This document shows positions 17,427-25,870 of a DNA stretch of 64,000 nucleotides, one piece after another. Position numbers and translations under genes: made by a program. The notes under the pieces were generated by a model. That model searched no databases and was not told where the DNA came from. It worked only from the letters and a program-made list of their open reading frames with translations. The stretch comes from Rhodobacteraceae bacterium HLUCCA12 (GTDB lineage: Bacteria > Pseudomonadota > Alphaproteobacteria > Rhodobacterales > Rhodobacteraceae). The DNA is taken from the NCBI GenBank assembly GCA_001314715.1, contig LJSV01000001.1, forward strand, positions 186,001-250,000, given 5' to 3'. Position 1 is the stretch's first letter. Every line of letters begins with the position of its first letter.

Positions 17427-18231
17427 CCTGTATACCGTCACCGATCTGCACCTGTCGCTGCCCGATATGGTGCACAAGCCGTTGCTTGGATCGGCCCCGC
17501 GCATCGACATTTTGCACGGGCTGAATTTCACCATCGCCTCGGGCGAGGTGCTGGGGATCGTCGGCGGTTCGGGCTCGGGAAAATCGACGCTGGGTCGCGT
17601 GCTGGTCCGCCTGCTGGAGCCCACGCGCGGGCAGGTGCTGTTCGACGGGCAGGACATCACCCATCTGGACGAGGCCGCGCTGCGCCCGCTGCGCCGGCGC
17701 TTTCAGATGATCTTTCAGGATCCGATGTCCTCGCTCAATCCGCGCCGCACCGTGGCCGCGATCATCGCCGCGCCGCTGAAACTGCAAGGGTTCGATGACA
17801 CGTCGCGGCGTGTCGATCGGGCGCTGGATCATGTCGGCCTGCCGCGCGCCTTTCGCGGCCGTTACCCGCATGAGCTGTCGGGCGGGCAGCGCCAGCGCGT
17901 GGGCATCGCCCGCGCGATTGCCATGGAGCCCGAGTTCATCCTGGCCGATGAAATCGTCTCGGGGCTGGATGTGTCGAGCCAGGCACAGGTGCTGAAACTG
18001 CTGGACGACCTGGTGCGCGAGTTGGGCCTGACGCTGGCCTTCATCAGCCACGATCTGAGCGTGATCCGCCGGCTGTGCTCGCAGGTCATGGTGCTGCATC
18101 AGGGCCGTATCGTCGAACACCGCCCGACGCAGGCGCTGTTCGACGCACCGCAGGCCGCATACACGCGCGAACTGCTCGATTCGATCCCGTTGCCGGACCC
18201 CGATCAGCCCTGGGCAATGCTGGAAACCTGA
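17419..18231 (+). CDS. ABC transporter ATP-binding protein, DppF type
   Basis: The protein is 270 aa. It has Walker A GGSGSGKSTLG, Q-loop FQMIFQDPMSSLNPRR, signature LSGGQRQRVGIARAIA and Walker B FILADEIVSGLDVSSQ. It is short for DppF, ending soon after the YTRELLDSIP motif. It overlaps the DppD-type gene by 8 bases and closes the operon that began with the FAD oxidoreductase at 11530. Confidence 0.93.
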   Translation: MADLYTVTDLHLSLPDMVHKPLLGSAPRIDILHGLNFTIASGEVLGIVGGSGSGKSTLGRVLVRLLEPTRGQVLFDGQDITHLDEAALRPLRRRFQMIFQDPMSSLNPRRTVAAIIAAPLKLQGFDDTSRRVDRALDHVGLPRAFRGRYPHELSGGQRQRVGIARAIAMEPEFILADEIVSGLDVSSQAQVLKLLDDLVRELGLTLAFISHDLSVIRRLCSQVMVLHQGRIVEHRPTQALFDAPQAAYTRELLDSIPLPDPDQPWAMLET

Positions 18232-18291
18232 CCCGGCGTGGCCTGGCCCTCTTGCCCTCGGGCGGTCGAATCGCTATCTCAGGGGCACTGG

Positions 18292-18365
18292 GCGGGTATG
18301 GTGTAATGGTAGCGCCTCAGCCTTCCAAGCTGATGGTGCGGGTTCGATTCCCGCTACCCGCTCCA
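18292..18365 (+). tRNA. tRNA-Gly (anticodon UCC)
   Basis: A complete cloverleaf of 74 nt with encoded CCA. The acceptor GCGGGTA pairs with TACCCGC (18355-18361), the anticodon loop CTTCCAA gives UCC, and the T arm is GCGGG-TTCGATT-CCCGC. It lies between the transporter operon and an SDR gene, a frequent boundary for accessory regions, but no integrase or repeated 3' end is seen. Confidence 0.97.
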
Positions 18366-18495
18366 GCCCTTCGTCAAAAGATTGTGCCCCAGCGTCACGG
18401 CCGTTGGACGCTGGACTTGGAACGAGGTTCTGGGCAAGGAATGAACATGTGTTCAATTCCGGCTCAGGCCGACGAACCTAAGGGAGGACAATCTG

Positions 18496-19251
18496 ATGAA
18501 CATGCAGGAAACCGCAGCGATCATCACCGGCGGGGCATCGGGGCTGGGTGCGGCGACCGCGCGCGCCTTTGCCGCGGCCGGCGCGACCGTCGCCATCTTT
18601 GATCGCGAGGCCAAGGCGGGCGCGGCGTTGGCCGAAGAACTGGGCGGCGTGTTCGCCGAGGTCGATGTCAGCGACGAAGCCTCGGTCAAGGCCGGGATCG
18701 CCGCCGCGCATGACGCAATGGGCAAGATCAACGCGCTGGTCAACTGCGCGGGCGTCGCGGTGGCGATCAAGACCCTGGGCCGCGATGGCGCCCATCCGCT
18801 GGATGTCTATCGCAAGGTGATCGACGTGAACCTTGTGGGCACGTTCAACTGCATACGGCTGGTGTCCGAGGTGATGGCGCAGAACGTGCCCAACGACGAG
18901 GGCGAGCGCGGCGTGATCGTCAACACCGCGTCCATCGCGGGCTTTGACGGGCAAAAGGGGCAGGCGGCCTATGGTTCGTCCAAGGCCGGGGTCGTCGGCA
19001 TGGCGCTGCCGGTCGCGCGCGATCTGGCGCCAATGGGCATTCGCGTGAACACGATCGCGCCGGGCCTGTTTCTGACGCCGATGCTGATGGGCCTGCCCGA
19101 CGAGGCGCGCGAACAACTGGCCGCCGATGTCCCCTTTCCCAAGCGACTGGGCCGGCCCGAGGAATATGCCCGTCTTGCGCGGTTCATGGTCGAATCGGCT
19201 TATCTGAACGCTGAATGCGTGCGCCTTGACGGCGCGTTGCGCATGCAGTGA
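18496..19251 (+). CDS. SDR family dehydrogenase, 3-hydroxyacyl-CoA dehydrogenase type II-like
   Basis: The protein is 251 aa with AGGGAGGA upstream. The NAD-binding TGGASGLGAATA is at residues 10-21, the NCAGVA core is near 88, and the catalytic Ser-Tyr-Lys set is in NTASIAGFDGQ and AAYGSSKAG. The C-terminal PFPKRLGRPEEYA and the LDGALRMQ ending fit the HSD17B10/type II 3-hydroxyacyl-CoA dehydrogenase subgroup, which acts in branched-chain and short-chain acyl-CoA oxidation. It stands alone between tRNA-Gly and the convergent dnaB. Substrate specificity is inferred from overall similarity only. Confidence 0.88.
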   Translation: MNMQETAAIITGGASGLGAATARAFAAAGATVAIFDREAKAGAALAEELGGVFAEVDVSDEASVKAGIAAAHDAMGKINALVNCAGVAVAIKTLGRDGAHPLDVYRKVIDVNLVGTFNCIRLVSEVMAQNVPNDEGERGVIVNTASIAGFDGQKGQAAYGSSKAGVVGMALPVARDLAPMGIRVNTIAPGLFLTPMLMGLPDEAREQLAADVPFPKRLGRPEEYARLARFMVESAYLNAECVRLDGALRMQ

Positions 19252-19257
19252 GCCGGG

Positions 19258-19279
19258 GCAGGGGCGCGACGGCCCCTGC
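19258..19279. terminator. Hairpin between convergent SDR and dnaB genes
   Basis: GCAGGGGC (19258-19265) pairs with GCCCCTGC (19272-19279) around a 6-base loop, in the 43-base gap between two convergent stops. It lacks a T run in either direction, so termination strength is uncertain. Confidence 0.45.
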
Positions 19280-19294
19280 ATTCCGCGAAGCGGG

Positions 19295-20782
19295 TCAAAG
19301 CCCCTCGCCGCCCTGTTGCCACGGCTGGACAAGGTTTCCGAACCGGGTAAAGCGCCCTTCGAAGCTGAGCTCGATCGTGCCGATCGGGCCATGGCGCTGC
19401 TTGCCGATGATGACTTCGGCCTTGCCATGGACCTTTTCCATGATGTCCTGCCATTTCGCCATGGCCTCAAGGTCATGGTCGCCCGGTTTTTCACGCTCGC
19501 GGTAGTATTCGTCGCGATAGACGAACATCACCACATCGGCATCCTGCTCGATCGAGCCCGACTCGCGCAGATCCGACAGTTGCGGGCGCTTGTCGTCGCG
19601 CGATTCGACCTGGCGCGACAGCTGCGACAGCGCGATCACCGGGATGTTCAGCTCCTTGGCGATGGCCTTCAGGCCCTGGGTGATCTCGCTGACCTCCTGC
19701 ACGCGGTTTTCCCGGCTCGACCCCTTCAGAAGCTGAAGATAGTCCACCATCAGCACGTCCAGCCCGTGCGTGCGCTTGAGCCTGCGGGCACGGGCAGCGA
19801 CCTGGCTGATCGGCAGGGCAGGTGTGTCGTCGATATAGAGCGAGCAGGATTCCAGCGCCTTTGCGGCCTCGACAAAGCGGCGGAACTCGGCCTCGGTCAT
19901 GTCGCCGCGCCGGATCTGTTCGGACGGCACTTCCGAGGCTTCGGACAGGATGCGCGCGGCCAGCTGTTCGGCCGACATTTCCAGCGAATAGAACCCGACC
20001 ACCCCGCCGTTGACCGATCCTTCGGTGCCGTCGTGACGGATGCCGCGCTTGTGGGCCTTGGCGATGTTGAAGGCAATGTTGGTGGCCAGCGAGGTCTTGC
20101 CCATCGACGGTCGCCCGGCAAGGATGATCAGGTCGGACGGGTGCAGCCCGCCCAGCTTCTTGTCCAGATCGATCAGCCCGGTCGAGATACCGGCCAGCCC
20201 CCCATCGCGCTGATAGGCGGCGTTGGCGACATTCACGGCCTCGGTCACGGCCTTGAGGAACGATTGGAAGCCGCGCTCGGCGACACCCTGTTCGCCAAGC
20301 TGGTACAGGCGTTGTTCGGCCTCGGTGATCTGTTCGCGCGGCTCGCTGTCGACATCGACCTGCCCGGCGCGCGCGGCAATGTCGCGGCCAAGCTGGATCA
20401 GGTCGCGCCGGACCGCCAGATCATAGATCATCTGCGCATAATCGCGTGCGGCATAGGATGAGATGGCCGCGCCCGCCAGCCGCGCCAGATAGGCCGGGCC
20501 ACCAAGTTCCTTGAGCCCGGCATCGTCTTCCATGAATGCCTTGAGGGTGACCGGCGAGGCCAGCGCGTTCTTCTGGATGCGGGCGGCGGCGATCTCGAAG
20601 ATTCGCTGATGCACCGGATCGAAGAAATGCTCGGCGCGGACCAGTGACGAGACGCGATCATAGATGTCGTTATTGGTCAGGATCGCGCCCAGCAACTGCT
20701 GCTCGGCCTCGACGTTATGGGGCAGGGCCTCGGGCTCGGCCTGGGCGGGGGTGTTGGTTCGAAGTGCAGCGATTTCCGTCAT
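19295..20782 (-). CDS. dnaB: Replicative DNA helicase DnaB
   Basis: The protein is 495 aa, full length. The N-terminal helical domain has NVEAEQQLLGAILTNN (about 22-37). The RecA-fold C-terminal domain holds Walker A GRPSMGKTSLA, then FYSLEMSAEQLAAR, Walker B-like LDVLMVDYLQLL and VIALSQLSRQVE. It is the ring helicase at the replication fork, loaded with DnaA/DnaC-like help and working with DnaG. It stands alone, convergent with the SDR gene. Upstream lies a promoter overlapped by three DnaA-box-like nonamers. No intein is present. Confidence 0.97.
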   Translation of the reverse strand: MTEIAALRTNTPAQAEPEALPHNVEAEQQLLGAILTNNDIYDRVSSLVRAEHFFDPVHQRIFEIAAARIQKNALASPVTLKAFMEDDAGLKELGGPAYLARLAGAAISSYAARDYAQMIYDLAVRRDLIQLGRDIAARAGQVDVDSEPREQITEAEQRLYQLGEQGVAERGFQSFLKAVTEAVNVANAAYQRDGGLAGISTGLIDLDKKLGGLHPSDLIILAGRPSMGKTSLATNIAFNIAKAHKRGIRHDGTEGSVNGGVVGFYSLEMSAEQLAARILSEASEVPSEQIRRGDMTEAEFRRFVEAAKALESCSLYIDDTPALPISQVAARARRLKRTHGLDVLMVDYLQLLKGSSRENRVQEVSEITQGLKAIAKELNIPVIALSQLSRQVESRDDKRPQLSDLRESGSIEQDADVVMFVYRDEYYREREKPGDHDLEAMAKWQDIMEKVHGKAEVIIGKQRHGPIGTIELSFEGRFTRFGNLVQPWQQGGEGL

Positions 20783-20931
20783 TTACACGTCGATCCTCTG
20801 GTCGGTTCGGTTGGCCGTGCGGGCGGCTTGAATGTCAGGCATTATCCGGCACCACGTCTGGCGCAGCGGGCGCGGTCTGCCGGGCGCCCCAGTGTCGACT
20901 CGGTAATGCCAAATCCACGCCGGTGGCGCAA

Positions 20932-20977
20932 TCTGGGTAACCTTGGGGATAACCTGCGGATAACCCTATCCTGTCAA
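20932..20977 (-). promoter_or_regulatory. dnaB promoter with three DnaA-box-like nonamers
   Basis: Minus-strand -35 TTGACA (20972-20977), 17-base spacer, -10 GGTTAT (20949-20954). Three minus-strand nonamers sit at 11- to 12-base steps: TTATCCGCA (20955-20963), TTATCCCCA (20944-20952) and TTACCCAGA (20932-20940). The first two differ from the DnaA box TTATCCACA at one base each. They overlap the spacer and -10. The 276-base gap between dnaB and pyrE holds nothing else I can name. Confidence 0.5.
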
Positions 20978-21058
20978 TATATCGCGGACGGGCGAAAAAA
21001 TCTTCCCATATCTGGCGCGATGACAATGTCACCTTGCCGAAAAATATGTCTTACAAAT

Positions 21059-21730
21059 TTACGCCGGTGCCTGCCAGTCGTGTGGCGCCCGCAGGAAGCC
21101 TTCGACCGAATCCAGCGTCGCCCCGTCGAAATCGCCGCCGCGCCTTGCCTCGGCCAGAACGTCCCACCAGGTGCACAGATAATGCAGCGCGACGCCGTGT
21201 TCGGCCAGGCGCGGCTCGGTCTCGGGGAAGATGCCGTAATAGAAGATCACGGCGGTATGCGCGCAGGTCGCGCCGGTGTCGCGGATCGCCTCCACGAAAC
21301 TGAGCTTGGAGCCGCCATCGGTCGTCAGATCCTCGACCAGCAGGACGCGCTGGCCGGGGGTCATCGCCCCCTCGATCCGGGCGTTGCGGCCATAGCCCTT
21401 GGGCTTCTTGCGCACATAGCTCATGGGCAGGGCCATGCGCTCGGCGACCAGCGCGGCAAAGGGGATGCCCGCGGTCTCGCCACCGGCGACATTGTCGAAG
21501 GCCTCGAACCCGGCATCCTCGAACACGCGACAGGTCAGGAAATCCATCAGCGTGGCGCGGATACGGGGATAGCTGATCAGCTTTCGGCAGTCGATATAGG
21601 TCGGCGCCTTGAGCCCCGAGGCAAAGGTGAAGGGCTCGGTCGCGTTGAAATGAACGGCCTCGATATCCAGTAGCATCCGCGCGGTCAGGCGGGCGACGGT
21701 GGCGCGGTCGGGATAGCTGGCGGGGATCAT
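21059..21730 (-). CDS. pyrE: Orotate phosphoribosyltransferase
   Basis: The protein is 223 aa from the ATG at 21728-21730, which follows AAGGAG; earlier in-frame starts lack a site. The PRPP-binding loop [14 protein letters not shown] (near 127-140) and the [18 protein letters not shown] segment identify OPRTase, which makes OMP from orotate and PRPP in pyrimidine synthesis. It follows ilvN on the same strand (78-base gap) and is not linked to other pyr genes here. Confidence 0.95.
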   Translation of the reverse strand: MIPASYPDRATVARLTARMLLDIEAVHFNATEPFTFASGLKAPTYIDCRKLISYPRIRATLMDFLTCRVFEDAGFEAFDNVAGGETAGIPFAALVAERMALPMSYVRKKPKGYGRNARIEGAMTPGQRVLLVEDLTTDGGSKLSFVEAIRDTGATCAHTAVIFYYGIFPETEPRLAEHGVALHYLCTWWDVLAEARRGGDFDGATLDSVEGFLRAPHDWQAPA

Positions 21731-21808
21731 CGAAGGCTCCTTGCGCGGATCTGGCGCGGCGGGCATAGCGCCTTTCAGACCGCCGCGCAATCCGGACGGG
21801 CGCTTTGT

Positions 21809-22369
21809 TCAGACCCCGCGCGCCAGCGCGGCAACGCCGGTGCGCGCGATCTCGATCAGCCCCAGCGGGCGCATGAGATCGGCAAAGGCGTCGATCTTGT
21901 CCGGCGCGCCCGTCATCTCGAAGACAAAGCTTTCCAGCGTGGAATCGACGACATTGGCGCGAAAGATCTCGGCCAGGCGCAGCGCCTCGATCCGGGCATC
22001 GCCCTTGCCCGTGACCTTCAGCAGCGCCAGTTCGCGCTGGACCGACGGCCCCTCGACCGTCAGGTCGTTGACGGTGTGCACCGGAACGATCCGGCCCAGT
22101 TGCGCCTTGATCTGGTCGATCACCTGCGGCGTGCCGGTCGTGACCACGGTGATGCGCGAGCGATGCCCCTGATGGTCGGTTTCGGCCACGGTCAGGCTGT
22201 CGATATTGTAGCCCCGGCCCGAGAAAAGGCCGATCACCCGCGCCAGAACGCCCGGCTCGTTATCGACCAGGACGGCCAGGGTATGGGTTTCCAGAACTTC
22301 GGAATAGGGGTCGCGCAGGTCATAGGCCGAATGTTTGGACGAGCCTTGCTGGATCTTGAGGGGGGACAT
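21809..22369 (-). CDS. ilvN: Acetolactate synthase small (regulatory) subunit
   Basis: The protein is 186 aa. An N-terminal ACT domain starts at about residue 27 (HTLAVLVDNEPGVLARVIGL, FSGRGYNIDSLTV), which binds valine for feedback inhibition. The C-terminal half is of the ALS_ss_C type. The start has AAGGAG 8 bases upstream and lies 12 bases after the ilvB stop, so both subunits come from one mRNA governed by the leader attenuator. Also called ilvH by its length. Confidence 0.95.
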   Translation of the reverse strand: MSPLKIQQGSSKHSAYDLRDPYSEVLETHTLAVLVDNEPGVLARVIGLFSGRGYNIDSLTVAETDHQGHRSRITVVTTGTPQVIDQIKAQLGRIVPVHTVNDLTVEGPSVQRELALLKVTGKGDARIEALRLAEIFRANVVDSTLESFVFEMTGAPDKIDAFADLMRPLGLIEIARTGVAALARGV

Positions 22370-22381
22370 GATTCTCGCTCC

Positions 22382-24136
22382 TTATACCAGCACCGCGCCG
22401 GACTGGCCGATTACGCCCTGCGTTTCGGCCTCACCCAGAATCATCTGGTTGTGCGCATTGCCCGACGGGATCATCGGAAAGCAGTTTTCATGCTTTTCTA
22501 CCAGGCAGTCAAAGATCACGGGGCCGTCATAGGCCAGCATTTCCCTGATCGCCTCGTCCAGGTCGTCGGGGTGGTCGCATTTGATCCCCTTGCAGCCAAA
22601 GGCCTCGGCGAGCTTGACGAAATCGGGCAGCGCCTCGGACCAGGAATGCGAATACCGCTCGCCGTGCAGCAGTTCCTGCCACTGGCGCACCATGCCCAGA
22701 CGCTCGTTGTTGAGGATGAATTGCTTGACCGGCGCGCGGTATTGCACCGCCGTGCCCATCTCCTGCATGTTCATCAGCCACGACGCCTCGCCGGCGACGT
22801 TGATCACCAGCGCGTCGGGATGGGCGATCTGCACGCCGATACTGGCCGGCAGGCCGTATCCCATCGTGCCCAGCCCGCCCGATGTCATCCAGCGGTTGGG
22901 CGCATCGAACCCCAGAAATTGCGCGGCCCACATCTGGTGCTGGCCAACCTCGGTGGTGATATAGCGATCCATGTCGCGGGTCAGCGCCTCAAGCCGTTGC
23001 AAGGCGTGCTGCGGCTTGATCGTATCCTTGGAGGGCTTGAAGGAAAGGCAGTCGATCGCGCGCCATTCGGCGATCCGTTTCCACCAGCTTTCGATCCCTT
23101 CGCGGTTGGACTTGCGGCCGCGCGATTTCCAGATCTTGAGAAGATCTTCAAGCACATGGCCGACATCGCCGACGATGGGCACATCCACCCGGATCACCTT
23201 GTTGATCGACGAGGGGTCGATGTCGATATGCGCCTTGCGCGAGTTCGGTGAAAACGCATTCACCCGCCCCGTGATGCGGTCGTCGAACCGCGCGCCGACG
23301 GCGATCATCAGATCGCAATCGTGCATGGTCATGTTGGCCTCATAGGTGCCGTGCATCCCCAGCATGCCGATCCAGTTCCTGCCGCTGGCCGGATAGGCGC
23401 CCAGCCCCATCAGGGTCGAGGTGACGGGAAAACCCGTGGCCTCGGCCAGTTCGCACAGCAACTGGCTGGCGCCGGGGCCCGAATTGATCACCCCGCCACC
23501 GGTATACAGCACCGGCCGCTCGGCGGTTTCCATCATCTCGACCAGCGCGGTGATCGCCTCGATATCGCCTTTCACGCGCGGGGCATAATGATCGGTGCGC
23601 GCCTTTTTCGGCGGCAGATAGGTGCCGGTGGCGAACTGCACATCCTTGGGGATATCCACCAGCACCGGCCCCGGCCGCCCCGAGGTGGCGACATGGAACG
23701 CCTGGTGGATGGTCTCGGCCAGCTTGTTGGGGTCCTTGACCAGCCAGTTGTGCTTGGTGCAGGGGCGGGTGATGCCGACGGTATCGGCCTCCTGAAACGC
23801 GTCGTTGCCGATCAGGAAGGTCGGCACCTGGCCCGACAAAACGACCAGCGGGATCGAATCCATCAACGCATCGGTGATGCCGGTGACGGCGTTGGTCGCG
23901 CCTGGTCCCGATGTCACCAGCACCACACCCGGCTTGCCGGTCGCGCGGGCATAGCCCTCGGCGGCATGGGCCGCGCCCTGTTCGTGGCGCACGAGGATAT
24001 GGCGGATCTCGTTTTGCTGAAAAATCTCGTCATAGATCGGCAGCACGGCCCCGCCGGGATAGCCGAACACGACTTCGACGCCCTGTTCCTTGAGGGCCTG
24101 AACAACCATCTTTGCGCCGGTCATCTGCTGGGACAT
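22382..24136 (-). CDS. ilvB: Acetolactate synthase large (catalytic) subunit
   Basis: The protein is 584 aa from the ATG at 24134-24136 with GGAGAAG upstream; a start 9 codons earlier lacks one. It is a ThDP enzyme: the N-terminal catalytic Glu is in the GAAHAAEGYARATG region and the FAD/central domain follows GRPGPVLVDIPKDVQ. The C-terminal ThDP domain has NVAGEASWLMNMQEMG where most relatives have GDGS or GDAS, so the Mg-binding acidic residue appears as Glu. It makes acetolactate and acetohydroxybutyrate for Val, Leu and Ile. It is transcribed behind a leader peptide and terminator at 24208-24302. Confidence 0.95.
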   Translation of the reverse strand: MSQQMTGAKMVVQALKEQGVEVVFGYPGGAVLPIYDEIFQQNEIRHILVRHEQGAAHAAEGYARATGKPGVVLVTSGPGATNAVTGITDALMDSIPLVVLSGQVPTFLIGNDAFQEADTVGITRPCTKHNWLVKDPNKLAETIHQAFHVATSGRPGPVLVDIPKDVQFATGTYLPPKKARTDHYAPRVKGDIEAITALVEMMETAERPVLYTGGGVINSGPGASQLLCELAEATGFPVTSTLMGLGAYPASGRNWIGMLGMHGTYEANMTMHDCDLMIAVGARFDDRITGRVNAFSPNSRKAHIDIDPSSINKVIRVDVPIVGDVGHVLEDLLKIWKSRGRKSNREGIESWWKRIAEWRAIDCLSFKPSKDTIKPQHALQRLEALTRDMDRYITTEVGQHQMWAAQFLGFDAPNRWMTSGGLGTMGYGLPASIGVQIAHPDALVINVAGEASWLMNMQEMGTAVQYRAPVKQFILNNERLGMVRQWQELLHGERYSHSWSEALPDFVKLAEAFGCKGIKCDHPDDLDEAIREMLAYDGPVIFDCLVEKHENCFPMIPSGNAHNQMILGEAETQGVIGQSGAVLV

Positions 24137-24207
24137 GATCTTCTCCGAGTCTCTCGCCTTCACTGTGCCGTGGCCAGCCTTTGCCGCATGTGCGGCGGGC
24201 GGGCAAC

Positions 24208-24227
24208 AAAAAACCCCCGCGCGGGGG
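24208..24227 (-). terminator. Attenuator terminator of the ilvBN leader
   Basis: On the minus strand CCCCC-GCGC-GGGGG is followed by six Ts, an intrinsic terminator about 70 bases before the ilvB start. Upstream GACCCCC (24234-24240) can pair with GGGGGTC inside the leader peptide codons, giving the alternative structure expected of a translation-coupled attenuator. Confidence 0.85.
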
Positions 24228-24254
24228 GTGTCAGGGGGTCGTCCGGTCGCTGGC

Positions 24255-24302
24255 TCATGCCATCCGGTGTCCGACCCCCACGCCTACGATTACCAAGCTC
24301 AT
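24255..24302 (-). CDS. ilvBN leader peptide (branched-chain amino acid attenuator)
   Basis: A 15-residue ORF, MSLVIVGVGVGHRMA, with AAGGAG upstream (about 24311-24316) and a TGA stop. Residues 3-10 include Leu, Ile and four Val, the control codons expected for acetolactate synthase. An intrinsic terminator lies 28 bases after the stop and ilvB follows. Ribosome stalling when Val, Leu or Ile-tRNA is scarce should prevent terminator formation. The mechanism is well known in other proteobacteria; its operation here is inferred from the layout. Confidence 0.88.
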   Translation of the reverse strand: MSLVIVGVGVGHRMA

Positions 24303-24443
24303 GCGTCCTTACTCCTTGTCTCGCGGCGACACTAGGCCCTGCATGTCAGAGCGTCAACGGGCAAGCGGCCGGTTTTTGCGCGATCACCGGCAAAATAAGA
24401 CATAAAATTGCGTGATGCGACAAGCTGGCGCAGCAAGTGCAAA

Positions 24444-25304
24444 TCATCCCGGCTTTCCGGGGGCCGGTTTGGCCGCGGGCAGGGTGATCGCCGCGACCTG
24501 TTCGGTGATCGGGCGCACCGCCAGCGGATGGGGCGCCTCGCCATAGCTTGCGGCATCGCCCAGCTCGCGCCAAACGCCATCCTGAAAGACCTCCAGCGCG
24601 CCAAAACGGGCCTTGTAGGCCATCTTGTCGCTGCCCGGCACCCAATAGCCCAGATAGACATAGGGCAAACCGACCTCGCGCGCCAGCTCGACGTGATCAA
24701 GGATCATGTAGGTACCCAGGCTGTCGCCCGTGCGCCCCGGCTCGAAGAAGGAATAGACCAGGCTCAAGCCGTCATCCAGGACATCGGTCAGGCAGACCGC
24801 GACCAGCCGGCGCGCCCCGCGTCCGGTGCCGTCTTCCTCGGGTGCGAGGCTTTCGCTGTATTCGATCACGCGTGACCGGATCGGCGTTTCCTCGATCATC
24901 GCGGCGAATTCGAAGATGTCCATATCGGCCATTCCGCCATCGGCGTGCCGGGCATCCAGGTAGCGGCGAAACAGGTCGTACTGTTCCTCGGTGGCCCAGG
25001 GGCTCGTGGCCTCGCGCTTGAGGCCGGCATTGCGCCGGATCACCTTGCGCTGACTGCGCGAGGGCGCGTGATCGGCCACCCGGATGCGCGCCGACAGACA
25101 GGCCGCGCAATCTGAACAGGCGGGCCGATAGAGGACGTTCTGCGAGCGGCGAAACCCCTGTTTCGACAACGTGTCATTCAACGCGCGCGCCCCGTCCCCT
25201 GCCAGCGAGGTGAACAGCTTGCGCTCGCTCTGACCGGGCAGGTAGGGGCAGGGTTGTGGCGCCGTGACATAGAACTGCGGCGCGATCGGAAGCGTATGGC
25301 GCAT
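24444..25304 (-). CDS. bpt: Aspartate/glutamate leucyltransferase (Bpt)
   Basis: The protein is 286 aa. The N-terminal ATE domain has the cysteine pattern PCPYL and [15 protein letters not shown] (about 19 and 61-75), then [13 protein letters not shown]. The C-terminal domain includes [23 protein letters not shown] and [19 protein letters not shown], diagnostic of arginyl/leucyl-tRNA-protein transferases. It adds Leu to N-terminal Asp or Glu, feeding the N-end rule and ClpAP. The gene lies 128 bases after the RDD gene on the same strand. Confidence 0.94.
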   Translation of the reverse strand: MRHTLPIAPQFYVTAPQPCPYLPGQSERKLFTSLAGDGARALNDTLSKQGFRRSQNVLYRPACSDCAACLSARIRVADHAPSRSQRKVIRRNAGLKREATSPWATEEQYDLFRRYLDARHADGGMADMDIFEFAAMIEETPIRSRVIEYSESLAPEEDGTGRGARRLVAVCLTDVLDDGLSLVYSFFEPGRTGDSLGTYMILDHVELAREVGLPYVYLGYWVPGSDKMAYKARFGALEVFQDGVWRELGDAASYGEAPHPLAVRPITEQVAAITLPAAKPAPGKPG

Positions 25305-25432
25305 GACGGTGAAAAGCCCCTGTCAGTGTTGAAACGCGGCCCGGCACGGGCATTCCGTCTGAACATGGTATCGGCACGCACGCTAGCAAGGGCGCGCGGC
25401 GCTGCCAAGGGTCCGGTTTGACGCTTTCGTGA

Positions 25433-25870
25433 CTAACGGTCTTCGAGGTAGCGGTTGATCATCGTCGTTCCCAAGACGACATCGTTCAGCCCCTGCCGGT
25501 AGGGTGTGATCAGCATCAGCCCGACCGAGGCGATCTGGCCGACGACGCTGGCCATGCTGGCCAAAAAGATGACGGCATGCCACAGGCAGGTCATCGGATC
25601 GGGGCGGTGCCCGTTCAGATGGCGCAGCCGGATCGCGGCCAGCATCATGCCCAGCGTGGCCGAATGATTGGCCAGCATCACCGCGCGATAGGTCACCGAG
25701 ACCGCGATCCACAGGATCGGCAGAAAGAACAGCCCGACGAAGGCCGTCAGCAGCACGATCGCGGCCACCAGCACCAGCGTCACCACCAGGTCCACGCACC
25801 AGGCGATGAACCGCTTGAGGATCAGATCCCGGTACAGATCGGGCGCATGGGCGGGGTCGGGCAGGCTCAT
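25433..25870 (-). CDS. RDD family integral membrane protein
   Basis: The protein is 145 aa. Three hydrophobic stretches are visible (VDLVVTLVLVAAIVLLTAFV, the segment around ILWIAVSVTYRAVML, and VIFLASMASVVGQIASVGLM), with the RDD-type RFIAWCVDLVV at about residue 20 and a mid-protein SATLGMMLAAIRL. The molecular function of the family is poorly defined (some members are ion antiporters). It overlaps the YbaK-like gene by ATGA, so both are coexpressed. Confidence 0.85.
   Translation of the reverse strand: MSLPDPAHAPDLYRDLILKRFIAWCVDLVVTLVLVAAIVLLTAFVGLFFLPILWIAVSVTYRAVMLANHSATLGMMLAAIRLRHLNGHRPDPMTCLWHAVIFLASMASVVGQIASVGLMLITPYRQGLNDVVLGTTMINRYLEDR

Noticed and set aside
18274-18456. Small ORF with the string VAGIEPAPSAWKAEALPLHHTR on the minus strand over the tRNA
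   Set aside because: This is the well-known false protein from translating the reverse of tRNA-Gly. The plus-strand ORF with VAPQPSKLMVRVRFP has the same origin.
18232-18500. tRNA-Gly as an integration site of a genomic island
   Set aside because: No integrase, no repeated tRNA 3' end and no change in composition was seen on either side.
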